In this document: one piece after another, positions 23,661-32,725 of the stretch
Numbering within the stretch: position 1 is the stretch's first letter
How the letters are laid out: each line of letters opens with the position of its first letter
NCBI GenBank assembly: GCA_002349055.1
Contig: DECD01000043.1
Coordinates: forward strand, 1-60,217
Direction of reading: 5' to 3'
DNA from: Bacteroidales bacterium UBA2939
GTDB taxonomy: Bacteria; Bacteroidota; Bacteroidia; Bacteroidales; P3
Length of the DNA stretch: 60,217 bases
Translations under genes and position numbers: made by a program
The notes under the pieces: generated by a model
Databases searched by the model: none
Seen by the model: the letters and a program-made list of their open reading frames with translations, nothing else
Told to the model about the DNA's origin: nothing

Positions 23661-25277
23661 ATGAGATATAAGATATTGATTATATTTGCTTTGTTGTCTC
23701 TTGTAGCTTGCAATGGGAGGCCAGAAAAAGGCCAATGGCCAGAGTGGTTGGTACAGGCTGACGAGGACTACAAACTGGCAGTGGATTATGACGGGCAGTG
23801 GCAGGTGAGGCTGGCGGAGATGTACTACCGCAAGGCTTACGAGGCGTTGGAGGATGCCTATGAAGATGGGCAGTTTCCACTGGCCAATAACCAGTCGTAC
23901 AGTTGGTTTCTCTATGGCGACGCAGGCTACCGCTATGCCGTGATGCGCTATCGGAGGGGCGACACCGAGGGGGCGATAGGGGTGATGAGCAATATTCTGG
24001 CTCACGACATCCGCGATATAGAGCGGTCGTCGATACTCCAGCTGATGGGTGAATGCCAACTGATTCTCGATCAGCATGATGCAGCGCGGGAGAGCTATGC
24101 CAAAGCCCTAGAGGCGAGGGAGCGCTGGCACCAAGATGGACAGATTGACGATCCTTTCAATATGATGGTGACTTGTTTCGCTATCTTTAATTCCTTCATG
24201 GAGTACGACGAATACGACGAGGCTGCCCAGTGGCTGGAACGCATGGAGAAGGAGGTCTCGGTTTACGAGCAAGGGGCCGATGCCGAGCCCAGAATCATTG
24301 AGGAGTACCGAGGGTATGTGGCCATGAACCGTGCCCGGCTGCTGCTGGCTACGGGGCATGCTCGCGAGGCCAACGCCGTCTATGACGCCATTCCCGCCAG
24401 CCGCATCTTCACGCCCTTGAGCATCTCCTGGGCGGCCATCTGGCTGTCGGAAGCCGGACGCTATGGAGAGGCAGCCGACATGTATGCCCGTCTCGACACC
24501 ACCTATGCCAGTGTGGGAAATGTCACGATGACCTTCGACAAGATCAGCGAGTGTCTGGCTCCGCGTTACTTGGCCAACCTCAAGGCTGGTCGCACGCAGG
24601 AGGCTTTGTCTATCGGAGCCGACATGGCGGGTGCCATCGACTCGGCCCTTGCCTGGCAGAAACGCAGCGATGCCGCCGAGCTGTCGGTCATCTACCAGAC
24701 GCACGAGAAAGAGCAGGCGCTAGAGGAATCGAGGACGAAATCCACTATCTATCTGATTGTTGCCGTCGGCGCATTGTTGCTACTTTTGCTGACTGGCTAT
24801 ATACTATGGGTTGTGCGCCGCGACAACCGCCTGCTGACCGAGAAGAACAAAGTCCTTTATGCGCAGATACAGCAGCGCGAGCAGGCCGAGACCGAAGAGC
24901 GCGAGCGGCAGCAGGCGCAACCTACGGAGACATTGAGCCAGAACCAGATGATTTACCGCCGCCTCTGCAAGCTGATGGAGGACCCCGCCGTGTATACCGA
25001 TGCCGAGTGCAACCATGAGACGCTGGCGCAGCTGCTTGGCACCAACCGCACGTACCTCTACGATGCCCTGCGCGAGTGTGCCGACACGACACCGGCCGAC
25101 TTCATCAACCGCTACCGCATACGTCATGCCGCCCTGCTGCTTGCCACCACGGACGACCCTGTGGCCCTCGTTGCCGAGCTGTGCGGAATTACCAACAGAA
25201 GCACTTTTGCCCGCCTTTTCCGCGACCATTATTCCATGTCACCCACCGAATACCGTCGCGCTGCGAAAGAAAAATAA
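23661..25277 (+). CDS. Membrane-tethered TPR protein with AraC-type DNA-binding domain
   Basis: A lipoprotein-type N-terminus (ALLSLVACNG) is followed by about 340 residues of TPR-like helices. One membrane helix comes next (about 361-383, LIVAVGALLLLLLTGYILWVV), then a charged coiled coil and a C-terminal AraC helix-turn-helix domain (about 440-535, with ETLAQLLGTNRTYLYDAL and the second helix AELCGITNRSTFARLFRDHY). This layout suggests a one-component regulator that senses something in the periplasm and acts on DNA at the membrane. The start at 23661 follows from the promoter position. It precedes a run of secreted-protein genes it may control. The ligand is unknown. Confidence 0.85.
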   Translation: MRYKILIIFALLSLVACNGRPEKGQWPEWLVQADEDYKLAVDYDGQWQVRLAEMYYRKAYEALEDAYEDGQFPLANNQSYSWFLYGDAGYRYAVMRYRRGDTEGAIGVMSNILAHDIRDIERSSILQLMGECQLILDQHDAARESYAKALEARERWHQDGQIDDPFNMMVTCFAIFNSFMEYDEYDEAAQWLERMEKEVSVYEQGADAEPRIIEEYRGYVAMNRARLLLATGHAREANAVYDAIPASRIFTPLSISWAAIWLSEAGRYGEAADMYARLDTTYASVGNVTMTFDKISECLAPRYLANLKAGRTQEALSIGADMAGAIDSALAWQKRSDAAELSVIYQTHEKEQALEESRTKSTIYLIVAVGALLLLLLTGYILWVVRRDNRLLTEKNKVLYAQIQQREQAETEERERQQAQPTETLSQNQMIYRRLCKLMEDPAVYTDAECNHETLAQLLGTNRTYLYDALRECADTTPADFINRYRIRHAALLLATTDDPVALVAELCGITNRSTFARLFRDHYSMSPTEYRRAAKEK

Positions 25278-25362
25278 CCACTGTAAGTAGTTGAGAATTT
25301 GTGTTTTGAAAATATGACACAAAGTTTTGAAGCCATGGGAAACGCCATTCGGAGTTTCCCTT

Positions 25363-25370
25363 TATTTTTG
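25363..25370 (+). promoter_or_regulatory. -7 box upstream of the secreted-protein operon
   Basis: TATTTTTG followed by CA matches TAnnTTTG. A good -33 TTTG is not seen at the right distance, which is common at activator-dependent promoters. The leader contains a 9-bp array of GATAGAT-type units at 25388-25432, then the small ORF starting at 25452. Confidence 0.6.
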
Positions 25371-25451
25371 CATTTGATTTAAGATAAATGATGATAGATT
25401 TGATAGAGGCGATAGATAGGATAGATAATAATAGATAAAATTAACAATAAT

Positions 25452-25628
25452 ATGGGAAATCTGACTTTTGTCCTTACCGTAGCATTGGCCGCCGCCTTCG
25501 TCCTCCTGGTCGTTGGGCTGGTGGCGGTCATTATATATTATAGGTATAGGCTGAAGGAGAGCCACCGCACCCTCGCCCGTTTCATCAAAGAGGAGGTGTT
25601 GTTGCAGGAAATGAGAAATGAGAAATGA
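25452..25628 (+). CDS. Small membrane protein of 58 residues
   Basis: The ATG at 25452 opens a 58-codon ORF. It has one hydrophobic helix (about residues 4-30, FVLTVALAAAFVLLVVGLVAVIIYY) followed by a basic-then-acidic tail (RYRLKESHRTLARFIKEE). The last codons (MRNEK and the TGA stop) are encoded by the GAAATGA array that follows, so the natural C-terminus may once have been shorter or longer. It is the first ORF after the promoter box. Not recognised as a named family; could be a small regulatory membrane peptide. Confidence 0.6.
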   Translation: MGNLTFVLTVALAAAFVLLVVGLVAVIIYYRYRLKESHRTLARFIKEEVLLQEMRNEK

Positions 25629-25677
25629 GAAATGAGAAATGAGAAATGAGAAATGAGAAATGAGAAATGAGAAATTA
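25608..25677 (+). repeat. GAAATGA heptamer array 1
   Basis: Nine perfect 7-bp units GAAATGA (25608-25670) and one variant GAAATTA. The stop codon of the upstream small ORF lies in the third unit. Each unit contains ATGA, an overlapping start and stop. Confidence 0.95.
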
Positions 25678-25706
25678 GAAATAAAAACAATAAAAACTAT
25701 ATCACA

Positions 25707-26237
25707 ATGAAGAAAGTAACCTTAATGCTCGCCCTTGCGGCGACCCTTTTTGCCGCCTGCGGCAAAGACGACGACAACAACACTCCCGCAGAACCTGTGC
25801 AGCAGGTACCCGCCATCGTGTCGATGATGTACTATCTTAACGCTTCCGACGACATGCTGCAATACCTCGACTACACCGTAACTTTCGACAACGGCATTGA
25901 CGAGGTCCTGGACACCGTCACCAGCAACCGCTGGGAGAAGATACGCGCAGCAGGACTCCCCTCCACCTTCACCATCAAGACCCACCTCCGCGTAAAGGAG
26001 GGCATGTACGATGCCCTCGCTGCCGTCGACACCTTCCACGTGAACCGTGGCCACGGCTACGCCTACCAGATTTTCGACTCCACCGCCACCGCCATCCCCG
26101 GCATGAGCAGCAACTGGAACGTACCCTCGACCAGCGTCGGTCGTGGCGCTCTTATCGCCGAGCATGTCCAGGCCGGTGACTACGACAAGACCTACACCAT
26201 CTCGTTCGACGCCAACGGAGTAAAGATTGAAAATTAA
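25707..26237 (+). CDS. Lipoprotein of unknown function
   Basis: This 176-residue protein has a clear lipoprotein signal (LALAATLFAACGKDD), with Cys19 the expected lipidation site. The acidic residues directly after the Cys resemble the lipoprotein export signal that sends Bacteroidota lipoproteins to the cell surface. The rest is beta-rich with no recognised domain. Its stop is 9 bp before the start of the S8/M6 protease gene, so the two are very likely co-translated. Confidence 0.8.
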   Translation: MKKVTLMLALAATLFAACGKDDDNNTPAEPVQQVPAIVSMMYYLNASDDMLQYLDYTVTFDNGIDEVLDTVTSNRWEKIRAAGLPSTFTIKTHLRVKEGMYDALAAVDTFHVNRGHGYAYQIFDSTATAIPGMSSNWNVPSTSVGRGALIAEHVQAGDYDKTYTISFDANGVKIEN

Positions 26238-26246
26238 GAATAAACT

Positions 26247-29200
26247 ATGAAGAGAGTTTTTACCTTTATTATAGTGTTGCTGGCCGTCGCGACGATGGCT
26301 TCGGCTCAGAAGGGTTTCATGTCGGGCAGCAGCGCCCTGCTGTTGGCCGACATCCAGACGGGCCGCCTCGACGAGAAACAGGTGGCCGAGCAGTACGGCC
26401 TTGTGTATGTCAACGGCGAGGCCAACATCACCGCCTTTGTGGAACTTAATGGCGACGAGAAAGCCCTCGAGGGCTATGGCGTGAAGGTACAGTCGCGTGT
26501 CGGCGGTATGCTGACCGTCTGCATCCCGATGAATAACTATGTGGCCTTCGCGCAGTCGGGGCTCTGCTCGTGGATCGACGTAGGCAGCAAGCCGCTGCCC
26601 AAACTCGAGAATGCCCGCGCTGAACTGGGCATCGACGCCATATACAATGGTGTCGACCTGTCCCACGGCTACGACGGCACCGGCGTGGTGGTGGGCATCA
26701 TCGACAACGGGTTCCAGTACGACCACCCCGCCTTCTTCGACTCGACGGGCACCACCCTGCGCATCAAGCGCGTCTGGATACAGGGCGACACCGTGGGTAC
26801 CGCTCCTGCTGGCTACAGCTACGGACGCGAGCTCGCCACCGAGAGCGAGATACTTGCCGCCCGCACTGATGACCCCAACGGCATCCACGGCAGCCATGTG
26901 GCCGGCATTGCCGCCGGCTGCGGCGGTCCCGACTCCCTTGGACGCCGCTATCGCGGCATAGCTCCCAACGCCGACATAGTGATGGTGAGCGCTGCCACTA
27001 TTCCGAGCATTCTCGACGGCATCGCATACATCCGCGACTATGCCGCCTCGGAGGGCAAACCCTGCGTCGTCAATATGAGTTTAGGAACACATGAGGGACC
27101 CCATGACGGCACCTCGTCGTTCGACCGCATGATGGACAGCCTCCACGAGCAGTATCCCGAGGGTTTCCTTGTGGTGGGCGCTGCCGGTAATGAGGGCAGC
27201 GACAAACTGCACCTCCAGAAAGCTTTCACCGTCGACGACACCTGTGTCCTCGCCCTCATAGCCCCCAAAAATCCCGCCACCCAGGTGTACAAAATCGACC
27301 TCTGGAGTACCAGCGATACCCCCTTCGAGGTCGCCTTGGGCGTCATCGATCCCGCCACGGGTGACACTTTGGCACAGGGTTCCTGGCGCAACTCCAGCGA
27401 GACGCAAGTCTATCAAGACTACATCTATCTGGACAAGACCTTCTGCCTCACCAGCTGCAACGGTACCAACCCTGCCAACAACCACCAGAACATCACCCTC
27501 ACGGTTGTCAATATGCCCGACAGCACCGACAGCTACCGCGTGGCCCTCTTCGTGAAGAGCACCGCGCAATCCGAGGTACATGCCTGGAGCAACCACATCA
27601 CCTTCGTCAACGACGGCCTCCCTGGAGTGATGGAAGGCAACACCGACTACACCGTTGGCGAGATTGGCGGCAGCGCCCATTCCATCATCACCGTGGGTGC
27701 CTACACCACCGCCACCTCGTGGACGGGCATCGACGGCAGCAACCATACTTACGGTACCGAAGTGCTGGGTGATGTAACCTTCTTCTCCTCCCACGGTCCC
27801 ACTCTCGACCTCCGCACCAAGCCTGACATCTGCGCTCCCGGCGAGCACCTCATCTCGGCTATCAACAGCTACAACGCAGCCATTGTCACCGCGCCCAACT
27901 GCGCCGCCTACACGCTCTTCCGCGGCGACACCGCCTACTACGCCGCCGAGCGCGGCACCTCGATGGCGACGCCAGCCATGGCTGGAATCATGGCCCTCTG
28001 GCTCCAACAGAACCCACAGCTGCGTTACGACTCGGCCCTTGCGCTCATCCGTACCTCCGCACGTACCGACAACTTCACCGGCACCCTCCCCGCCACTGGC
28101 AGCAACCTCTGGGGCTGGGGCAAGATTAACTCCCTGGCGGGCCTGACCACCGGCCAGCACGACGTCGACAGCAATGCGCTCACCAACCTCGTCATCTTCC
28201 TGCGCTTCGCCGACGATGAGGAGATTGACCACTCGTTCGCCGACATCGACTCGATGTTCAACGGCCGCACGCCGGGCTACCTGAGCGTCTACAACTTCTT
28301 CGATGCCCTCTCCTACGGCAACATACACTACAACACTGTCTACCCCAACAATATTCTTAACGGCACGATAATATCCTATCAGGATCCGATGCCGCGCTGC
28401 TACTTCCAGCCCTACGACAGTGTGGAGAACCCCATCGGCTACCAGCCCTGGGAGCAGCCGTTCATGGGTGTCTCGATGCGCGAAGCCGAGCTGCTGGGAC
28501 GTGCTGTCCGCTATGTCGATTCGCTGCATCTGGTCAATTCCTCGGTAGTGCTCGACGGCGACGGTGACGGCGACATCGACAACATCAGCTTCATCGTCAA
28601 GGGTGGCACCGGCACGTGGGCCTCCATCCTCTGGCCCCACATGGAGTTCTTCCCTCATGACTCGCTCAGCTACACCGTCACCCTCAACGGCGTGCGGCCC
28701 AACACTTTCAACTTTGAGTTCGAGGGCGCCGATCCCATACTTTTTAACGCCCTCGTTTTCCGACACGAGATGGGGCATTCGTTGAACATGCCCGACCTGT
28801 ACCATTACATCAATTATCTCAATCTCGCACAGGCCGGTAACTGGGATATGATGGACGGCTCCTATGTCTGCAACCAGACGGCCGCCATCTACAAGAACAA
28901 GGTTCTCCATGTGGCAGACGATCCGATAGAGATTACCACCGACGGCGACTACACGTTACTAAGCGCAGGCTCCAGCCCCACGCAGAACTGCTACTACATC
29001 CGCTCCGCCATCGACTCCACACAGTGGTTCGTCCTCGAGTACCGCCGCCAGGCCGACCTCTTTGAGGATGGCCTCCCCGGCACAGGCCTCATCGTGGCCC
29101 GATGGAACGACACCGTGCCGACGGGCTACAACGGCATGTTCGCCAACGCCTTCTTCGACTTCTACACGAAGGCCAACCAATACTGGATTTTCCGTCCAGG

Positions 29201-29591
29201 CAGTGCCATCGACACTGTGCAGGGCGACATCGCGCAGGCCCACTTCAGCGCCGCCACAGGCCGCACCTCCTTCGGACCCACCACCGACCCGCACCCCTAC
29301 CTCACCGACGGCACGCCGGAGACCAGCTTCGAAATCACCAACATCCAAGAGAACGGCACCGAGCTCACCTTCCATGTTCACTTCCTCAACCAGCAGGGCA
29401 TCGATGACACTGAGGTTATGGGTTATAGGTTATGGGTTATGGACGGCCGCATCGTGGTTGATGGTACATCCGACGAGGTGCATATCTTCGACATAGTCGG
29501 CCGCGAGGTCCGCAACAGCGGCCTCCGCAACGGCGTCTACCTCGTCAAGGTCGGCGACCGTCCGGCAAAGAAAGTGGTGGTGGTGAAATGA
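26247..29591 (+). CDS. Secreted double protease: S8 subtilase plus M6-like metalloprotease
   Basis: After a signal peptide (ends near residue 20, ATMASA), residues about 120-635 form a subtilisin-type domain. Its triad is Asp153 (GIIDNGFQYDHP), His214 (HGSHVAGIAAG) and Ser572 (RGTSMATPAMAG). Residues about 645-1045 resemble the M6 immune-inhibitor-A family, with LVIFLRFADDEE, SVYNFFDALSYG and the zinc motif HEMGH at 840-844 followed by PDLYHY. The C-terminus (NGVYLVKVGDRPAKKVVVVK) resembles a type IX secretion sorting domain. A 7-bp GGTTATG array (29414-29441) encodes the joint before it. Two active-site sets in one chain suggest a broad extracellular protease. The stop codon lies in the first unit of the next heptamer array. 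Confidence 0.9.
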   Translation: MKRVFTFIIVLLAVATMASAQKGFMSGSSALLLADIQTGRLDEKQVAEQYGLVYVNGEANITAFVELNGDEKALEGYGVKVQSRVGGMLTVCIPMNNYVAFAQSGLCSWIDVGSKPLPKLENARAELGIDAIYNGVDLSHGYDGTGVVVGIIDNGFQYDHPAFFDSTGTTLRIKRVWIQGDTVGTAPAGYSYGRELATESEILAARTDDPNGIHGSHVAGIAAGCGGPDSLGRRYRGIAPNADIVMVSAATIPSILDGIAYIRDYAASEGKPCVVNMSLGTHEGPHDGTSSFDRMMDSLHEQYPEGFLVVGAAGNEGSDKLHLQKAFTVDDTCVLALIAPKNPATQVYKIDLWSTSDTPFEVALGVIDPATGDTLAQGSWRNSSETQVYQDYIYLDKTFCLTSCNGTNPANNHQNITLTVVNMPDSTDSYRVALFVKSTAQSEVHAWSNHITFVNDGLPGVMEGNTDYTVGEIGGSAHSIITVGAYTTATSWTGIDGSNHTYGTEVLGDVTFFSSHGPTLDLRTKPDICAPGEHLISAINSYNAAIVTAPNCAAYTLFRGDTAYYAAERGTSMATPAMAGIMALWLQQNPQLRYDSALALIRTSARTDNFTGTLPATGSNLWGWGKINSLAGLTTGQHDVDSNALTNLVIFLRFADDEEIDHSFADIDSMFNGRTPGYLSVYNFFDALSYGNIHYNTVYPNNILNGTIISYQDPMPRCYFQPYDSVENPIGYQPWEQPFMGVSMREAELLGRAVRYVDSLHLVNSSVVLDGDGDGDIDNISFIVKGGTGTWASILWPHMEFFPHDSLSYTVTLNGVRPNTFNFEFEGADPILFNALVFRHEMGHSLNMPDLYHYINYLNLAQAGNWDMMDGSYVCNQTAAIYKNKVLHVADDPIEITTDGDYTLLSAGSSPTQNCYYIRSAIDSTQWFVLEYRRQADLFEDGLPGTGLIVARWNDTVPTGYNGMFANAFFDFYTKANQYWIFRPGSAIDTVQGDIAQAHFSAATGRTSFGPTTDPHPYLTDGTPETSFEITNIQENGTELTFHVHFLNQQGIDDTEVMGYRLWVMDGRIVVDGTSDEVHIFDIVGREVRNSGLRNGVYLVKVGDRPAKKVVVVK

Positions 29592-29710
29592 GAAATGAAA
29601 AATGAGAAATGAAAAATGAGAAATGAGAAATGGAAAATGAGAAATGAGAAATGGAAAATGAGAAATGAGAAATGAGAAATGAAAAATGAGAAATGAGAAA
29701 TGAGAAATGA
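29585..29710 (+). repeat. GAAATGA heptamer array 2 (stop to start)
   Basis: Eighteen 7-bp units in unbroken phase (126 bp), mostly GAAATGA with AAAATGA and GAAATGG variants. The TGA stop of the protease gene is the end of the first unit and the ATG of the next gene (29707) lies in the last unit, so the array fills the gap exactly. Confidence 0.95.
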
Positions 29711-30411
29711 AAATTATGAATATGAAACATTTGAAGTATCGGGTGGGGCTTTGGCTTCTCGTGCTGCCACTGGCAGCCCTTGTATTCGCCTCATGCGACA
29801 AAGATAACGACAATTCCGACAACGGCAACTGGGTAGACCTTGGTCTGCCCAGCGGCACACTCTGGGCCACCTGCAACCTCGGTGCCGACAGCCCCGAGGG
29901 CTACGGCGACTACTTCGCTTGGGGCGAGACCGCCACAAAGAACCTCTACGACTGGAGCACCTACCGCTACTGCACGGTGGAGGGCGACAGCCTGCTGACG
30001 CTGACCAAGTACAACACCTCGGAGGCTTACGGCACGGTGGACAGCATGACCACCCTCCAGCCCAGCGACGATGCCGCCGTCACCCGCATCTCCGGCACCC
30101 GCATGCCGACCCGGGAGGACTGGGAGGAGCTGCTGGCCAATACCACTGCCGAGTGGACCACACAGAACGGCGTGGCCGGTTACCGTCTCACGGCCTCCAA
30201 CGGCAACAGCCTCTTCCTGCCCGCCGCCGGCAGCAGCAATGGCACGGAACTAGTCGCCGCCAGCGTGTACGGCTTCTACTGGTCGTCCTCGCTCTACACC
30301 GACAGTCCCGACGATGCATGGAGCTTCAGCTTCCAATCCGACGCCCACCGCATAGGCAGTTTCGGCTACCGCTCCGACGGCCAGTCCGTACGGGCGGTGA
30401 AAGTAAACTGA
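29707..30411 (+). CDS. FISUMP-domain lipoprotein
   Basis: The lipobox LAALVFASCDKD marks a surface-type lipoprotein. The mature part has the FISUMP (Fibrobacter major paralogous) layout: WVDLGLPSGTLWATCNLGA, a GDYFAWGE stretch, GTRMPTREDWEELL, and SVYGFYWSSSLY ending in SVRAVKVN. This family is common in gut Bacteroidales surface proteins; its binding partner is not known. The ATG at 29707 is part of the preceding array; ATGs at 29716 and 29722 are alternatives that leave the signal intact. The LRR protein gene starts 23 bp after its stop. Confidence 0.85.
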   Translation: MKIMNMKHLKYRVGLWLLVLPLAALVFASCDKDNDNSDNGNWVDLGLPSGTLWATCNLGADSPEGYGDYFAWGETATKNLYDWSTYRYCTVEGDSLLTLTKYNTSEAYGTVDSMTTLQPSDDAAVTRISGTRMPTREDWEELLANTTAEWTTQNGVAGYRLTASNGNSLFLPAAGSSNGTELVAASVYGFYWSSSLYTDSPDDAWSFSFQSDAHRIGSFGYRSDGQSVRAVKVN

Positions 30412-30434
30412 TAGTAACAAACAAGCATACACAA

Positions 30435-32648
30435 ATGAAAAGAGCAGTACTTACATTGGCCATCCTCGCGATGGCGACGCTGGGCACGAGAGCTCAGGAT
30501 TCCGTTTTCAGCTATACCCACCAAGGGACGACACTGTATTATATCATCGACAGCACCGGTGACGCCGTAGTGGTGCCGCCGCTGTATCCCAACCTGCATT
30601 ACAACGCCGACAGCACCGTTGTCGAGACGTGGTGGGGCTACAGCAAGCCGCAGGGCGCGGTGGTTGTTCCCGACTCGGTGCCTTTCCTTGGCACCAACCA
30701 TGCTGTGACCAAGGTGGGCAACAACGCCTTCCGGCGCTGCGACTCAGTGACGGCCATCACCCTGCCTGCCACCGTCGCCACCCTCGACCGTCACTGCTTC
30801 CGTGAATGCACCCGACTGGCCTCCATCGACATCCCGCAAGGCGTCACCTCGATAGGTTATTCTGCTTTCTCTGACTGCACCGGGCTGACATCCGTAACCA
30901 TTCCCAATAGCGTCACCTCCATCGGCGAATGGGCTTTCGGCATGTGCCACAGCCTCACTTCCGTCACCATCCCCGAGGGCATCACCGAAATCCCTTATTG
31001 CTGTTTCTATTACGACAGCTTGCTGACCGAGGTGAACCTGCCGACGAGCCTCGTCACTATTGGCAGATATTCTTTCTCCAGATGTACCAGTCTCCAGACG
31101 ATTACCCTCCCCAATGGCCTTACCGTCATAGATAAAAATGCTTTCGACTACTGCGCCGGTCTTCATTCGATAAACCTTCCCAGCAGTCTGGACTCCATTG
31201 GCATCGCTGCTTTCGGTTATTGCGAATCCCTTCAGCAGATAAGCATCCCGGGCAGCGTGAGCACCATTGGCCAGTGGGCTTTCAACAACTGCCACAGCCT
31301 GCAGAGCGTCACCCTCGGCGAGGGCGTGGAGACGATAGGTTCCTGCGCTTTCCGCGAATGCGGCAGCCTCACCAGCGTCAACTATCCTTCGACGCTGCGG
31401 GTGATTGAGGACTACGCCTTCCAGTACGACACGCTTCTGGCCACCCCGCTCAACCTCCCTGAGGGGTTCCAGACGATAGGCGCTGTGGCCTTCGGCGACT
31501 GCAACAGCATTCTCTCCATCAGCCTGCCGGGAAGCATGGACTCGATTTCACCGCAGGTGTTCTGGGGCTGCAAGGGTCTTCAGAGCGTTACCCTCGGCGA
31601 GGGTATCAGGAAGATAGGTGCCAACGCATTTTTCAAATGCCCCAACTTGGCGAGCATCAATTTCCCCTCGACGCTGAGAATCATCGAAAGGGTGGCTTTC
31701 TGCGACGACAGCGCCCTGGCCGTCCCGATCAACCTTCCCGAAGGATTCCTCTCGCTGGGCGACGGGGCCTTCCGCAGCTGCGTCAGCATCCCCTCCGTCA
31801 GCCTGCCGGGAACTCTGGTTTCGATTCCTCAAGCCGTGTTCCTCGACTGCACAGGCCTTCAGACCGTCACCCTCGGCGAGGGCATCAGGAAGATTGACCA
31901 TTACGCATTCTACAACTGCGACCACCTGCGCCATATCGATTTGCCCTCGACGCTCGAAGAGACGGGGAATTTAGCCTTTGCGTGGTGTGAGACACTCGAC
32001 TCCCTCATCTTCCCTCCGAGCACGCATCAGTTGGGTTATGGAGCCCTCGCCATGTGCCAGGAACTGAAGGCGCTCCAACTGCCCGAGGGTTTGGAGGTGA
32101 TGGATTCCATGCTCCTGTACGGCACCGGCCTAGAGACCCTCGTCGTGCCGTCGCACGTCTCCCGCATCGAATATGCGGACCTCGTCCGTTGCCGACATCT
32201 CCATAAGGTGCAGTTGCCCGCCACCATCACCTATCTCGGCGACAGCCTCTTCCTTGGCGGCACACCGCTTGACACGCTGATAATGGGCTGCACTGTACCG
32301 CCCACTCTCGGCAACGGTGTCTTCGTGCGCTACAACACCGTCCTCATCGTCCCCTGCGGTGCCGCAAACGCCTACCGCCAGCATGAGGTTTGGGGGCGCT
32401 TCGCCAATATCGAAGAGGACTGCAACGGAATCGAGGAAATTGAAAATTCAAAATTGAAAATTGAAATTAATGGTCGCAATATCTGTGTCGACAATCGGGA
32501 CAGCGAGGTTATCGGCCTCTACGATGTAATGGGTCGCCAGTTGGCCACATCAAAACTTTCAATTTTCAATTATCAATTTTCAATTCCCGGTGTCTACCTC
32601 GTCAAGGTCGGCGAGCGGCCGGCAAAAAAAGTGGTGGTGGTGAAATGA
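30435..32648 (+). CDS. BspA-like leucine-rich-repeat surface protein
   Basis: This exported protein of 737 residues has a signal peptide ending near ATLGTRAQ. It carries about seventeen LRR_5/BspA-type repeats of about 23 residues (pattern AFxxCxxLxSVxIPxSV), which in related proteins bind host or bacterial surface partners. The C-terminus GVYLVKVGERPAKKVVVVK is nearly identical to that of the S8/M6 protease and looks like a type IX sorting domain. Just before it, A/T-rich repeats of GAAAATT type encode IENSKLKIEI. The start at 30435 was chosen for its signal peptide; upstream in-frame codons overlap the previous gene. The stop codon starts the next array. Confidence 0.85.
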   Translation: MKRAVLTLAILAMATLGTRAQDSVFSYTHQGTTLYYIIDSTGDAVVVPPLYPNLHYNADSTVVETWWGYSKPQGAVVVPDSVPFLGTNHAVTKVGNNAFRRCDSVTAITLPATVATLDRHCFRECTRLASIDIPQGVTSIGYSAFSDCTGLTSVTIPNSVTSIGEWAFGMCHSLTSVTIPEGITEIPYCCFYYDSLLTEVNLPTSLVTIGRYSFSRCTSLQTITLPNGLTVIDKNAFDYCAGLHSINLPSSLDSIGIAAFGYCESLQQISIPGSVSTIGQWAFNNCHSLQSVTLGEGVETIGSCAFRECGSLTSVNYPSTLRVIEDYAFQYDTLLATPLNLPEGFQTIGAVAFGDCNSILSISLPGSMDSISPQVFWGCKGLQSVTLGEGIRKIGANAFFKCPNLASINFPSTLRIIERVAFCDDSALAVPINLPEGFLSLGDGAFRSCVSIPSVSLPGTLVSIPQAVFLDCTGLQTVTLGEGIRKIDHYAFYNCDHLRHIDLPSTLEETGNLAFAWCETLDSLIFPPSTHQLGYGALAMCQELKALQLPEGLEVMDSMLLYGTGLETLVVPSHVSRIEYADLVRCRHLHKVQLPATITYLGDSLFLGGTPLDTLIMGCTVPPTLGNGVFVRYNTVLIVPCGAANAYRQHEVWGRFANIEEDCNGIEEIENSKLKIEINGRNICVDNRDSEVIGLYDVMGRQLATSKLSIFNYQFSIPGVYLVKVGERPAKKVVVVK

Positions 32649-32725
32649 GAAATGAGAAATGAAAAATGAGAAATGAGAAATGAGAAATGAGAAATGAGAA
32701 ATGAAAAATGAGAAATGAGAAATGA
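32642..32725 (+). repeat. GAAATGA heptamer array 3 (stop to start)
   Basis: Twelve 7-bp units in unbroken phase (84 bp), GAAATGA with AAAATGA variants. The first unit holds the TGA of the LRR gene; unit 11 holds the ATG (32715) of the next ORF. About 40 bp before the array are nearly identical to those before array 2. Confidence 0.95.

Noticed and set aside
23637..25277. TTG start at 23637 for the AraC/TPR protein
   Set aside because: It overlaps the -7 box of the gene's own promoter, so it would not be in the transcript. The ATG at 23661 also gives a clean lipoprotein signal.
29919..30434. Upstream extension of the LRR protein ORF through the FISUMP gene
   Set aside because: The frame is open only because of codon bias in the overlapping lipoprotein gene; the signal peptide at 30435 marks the true start.
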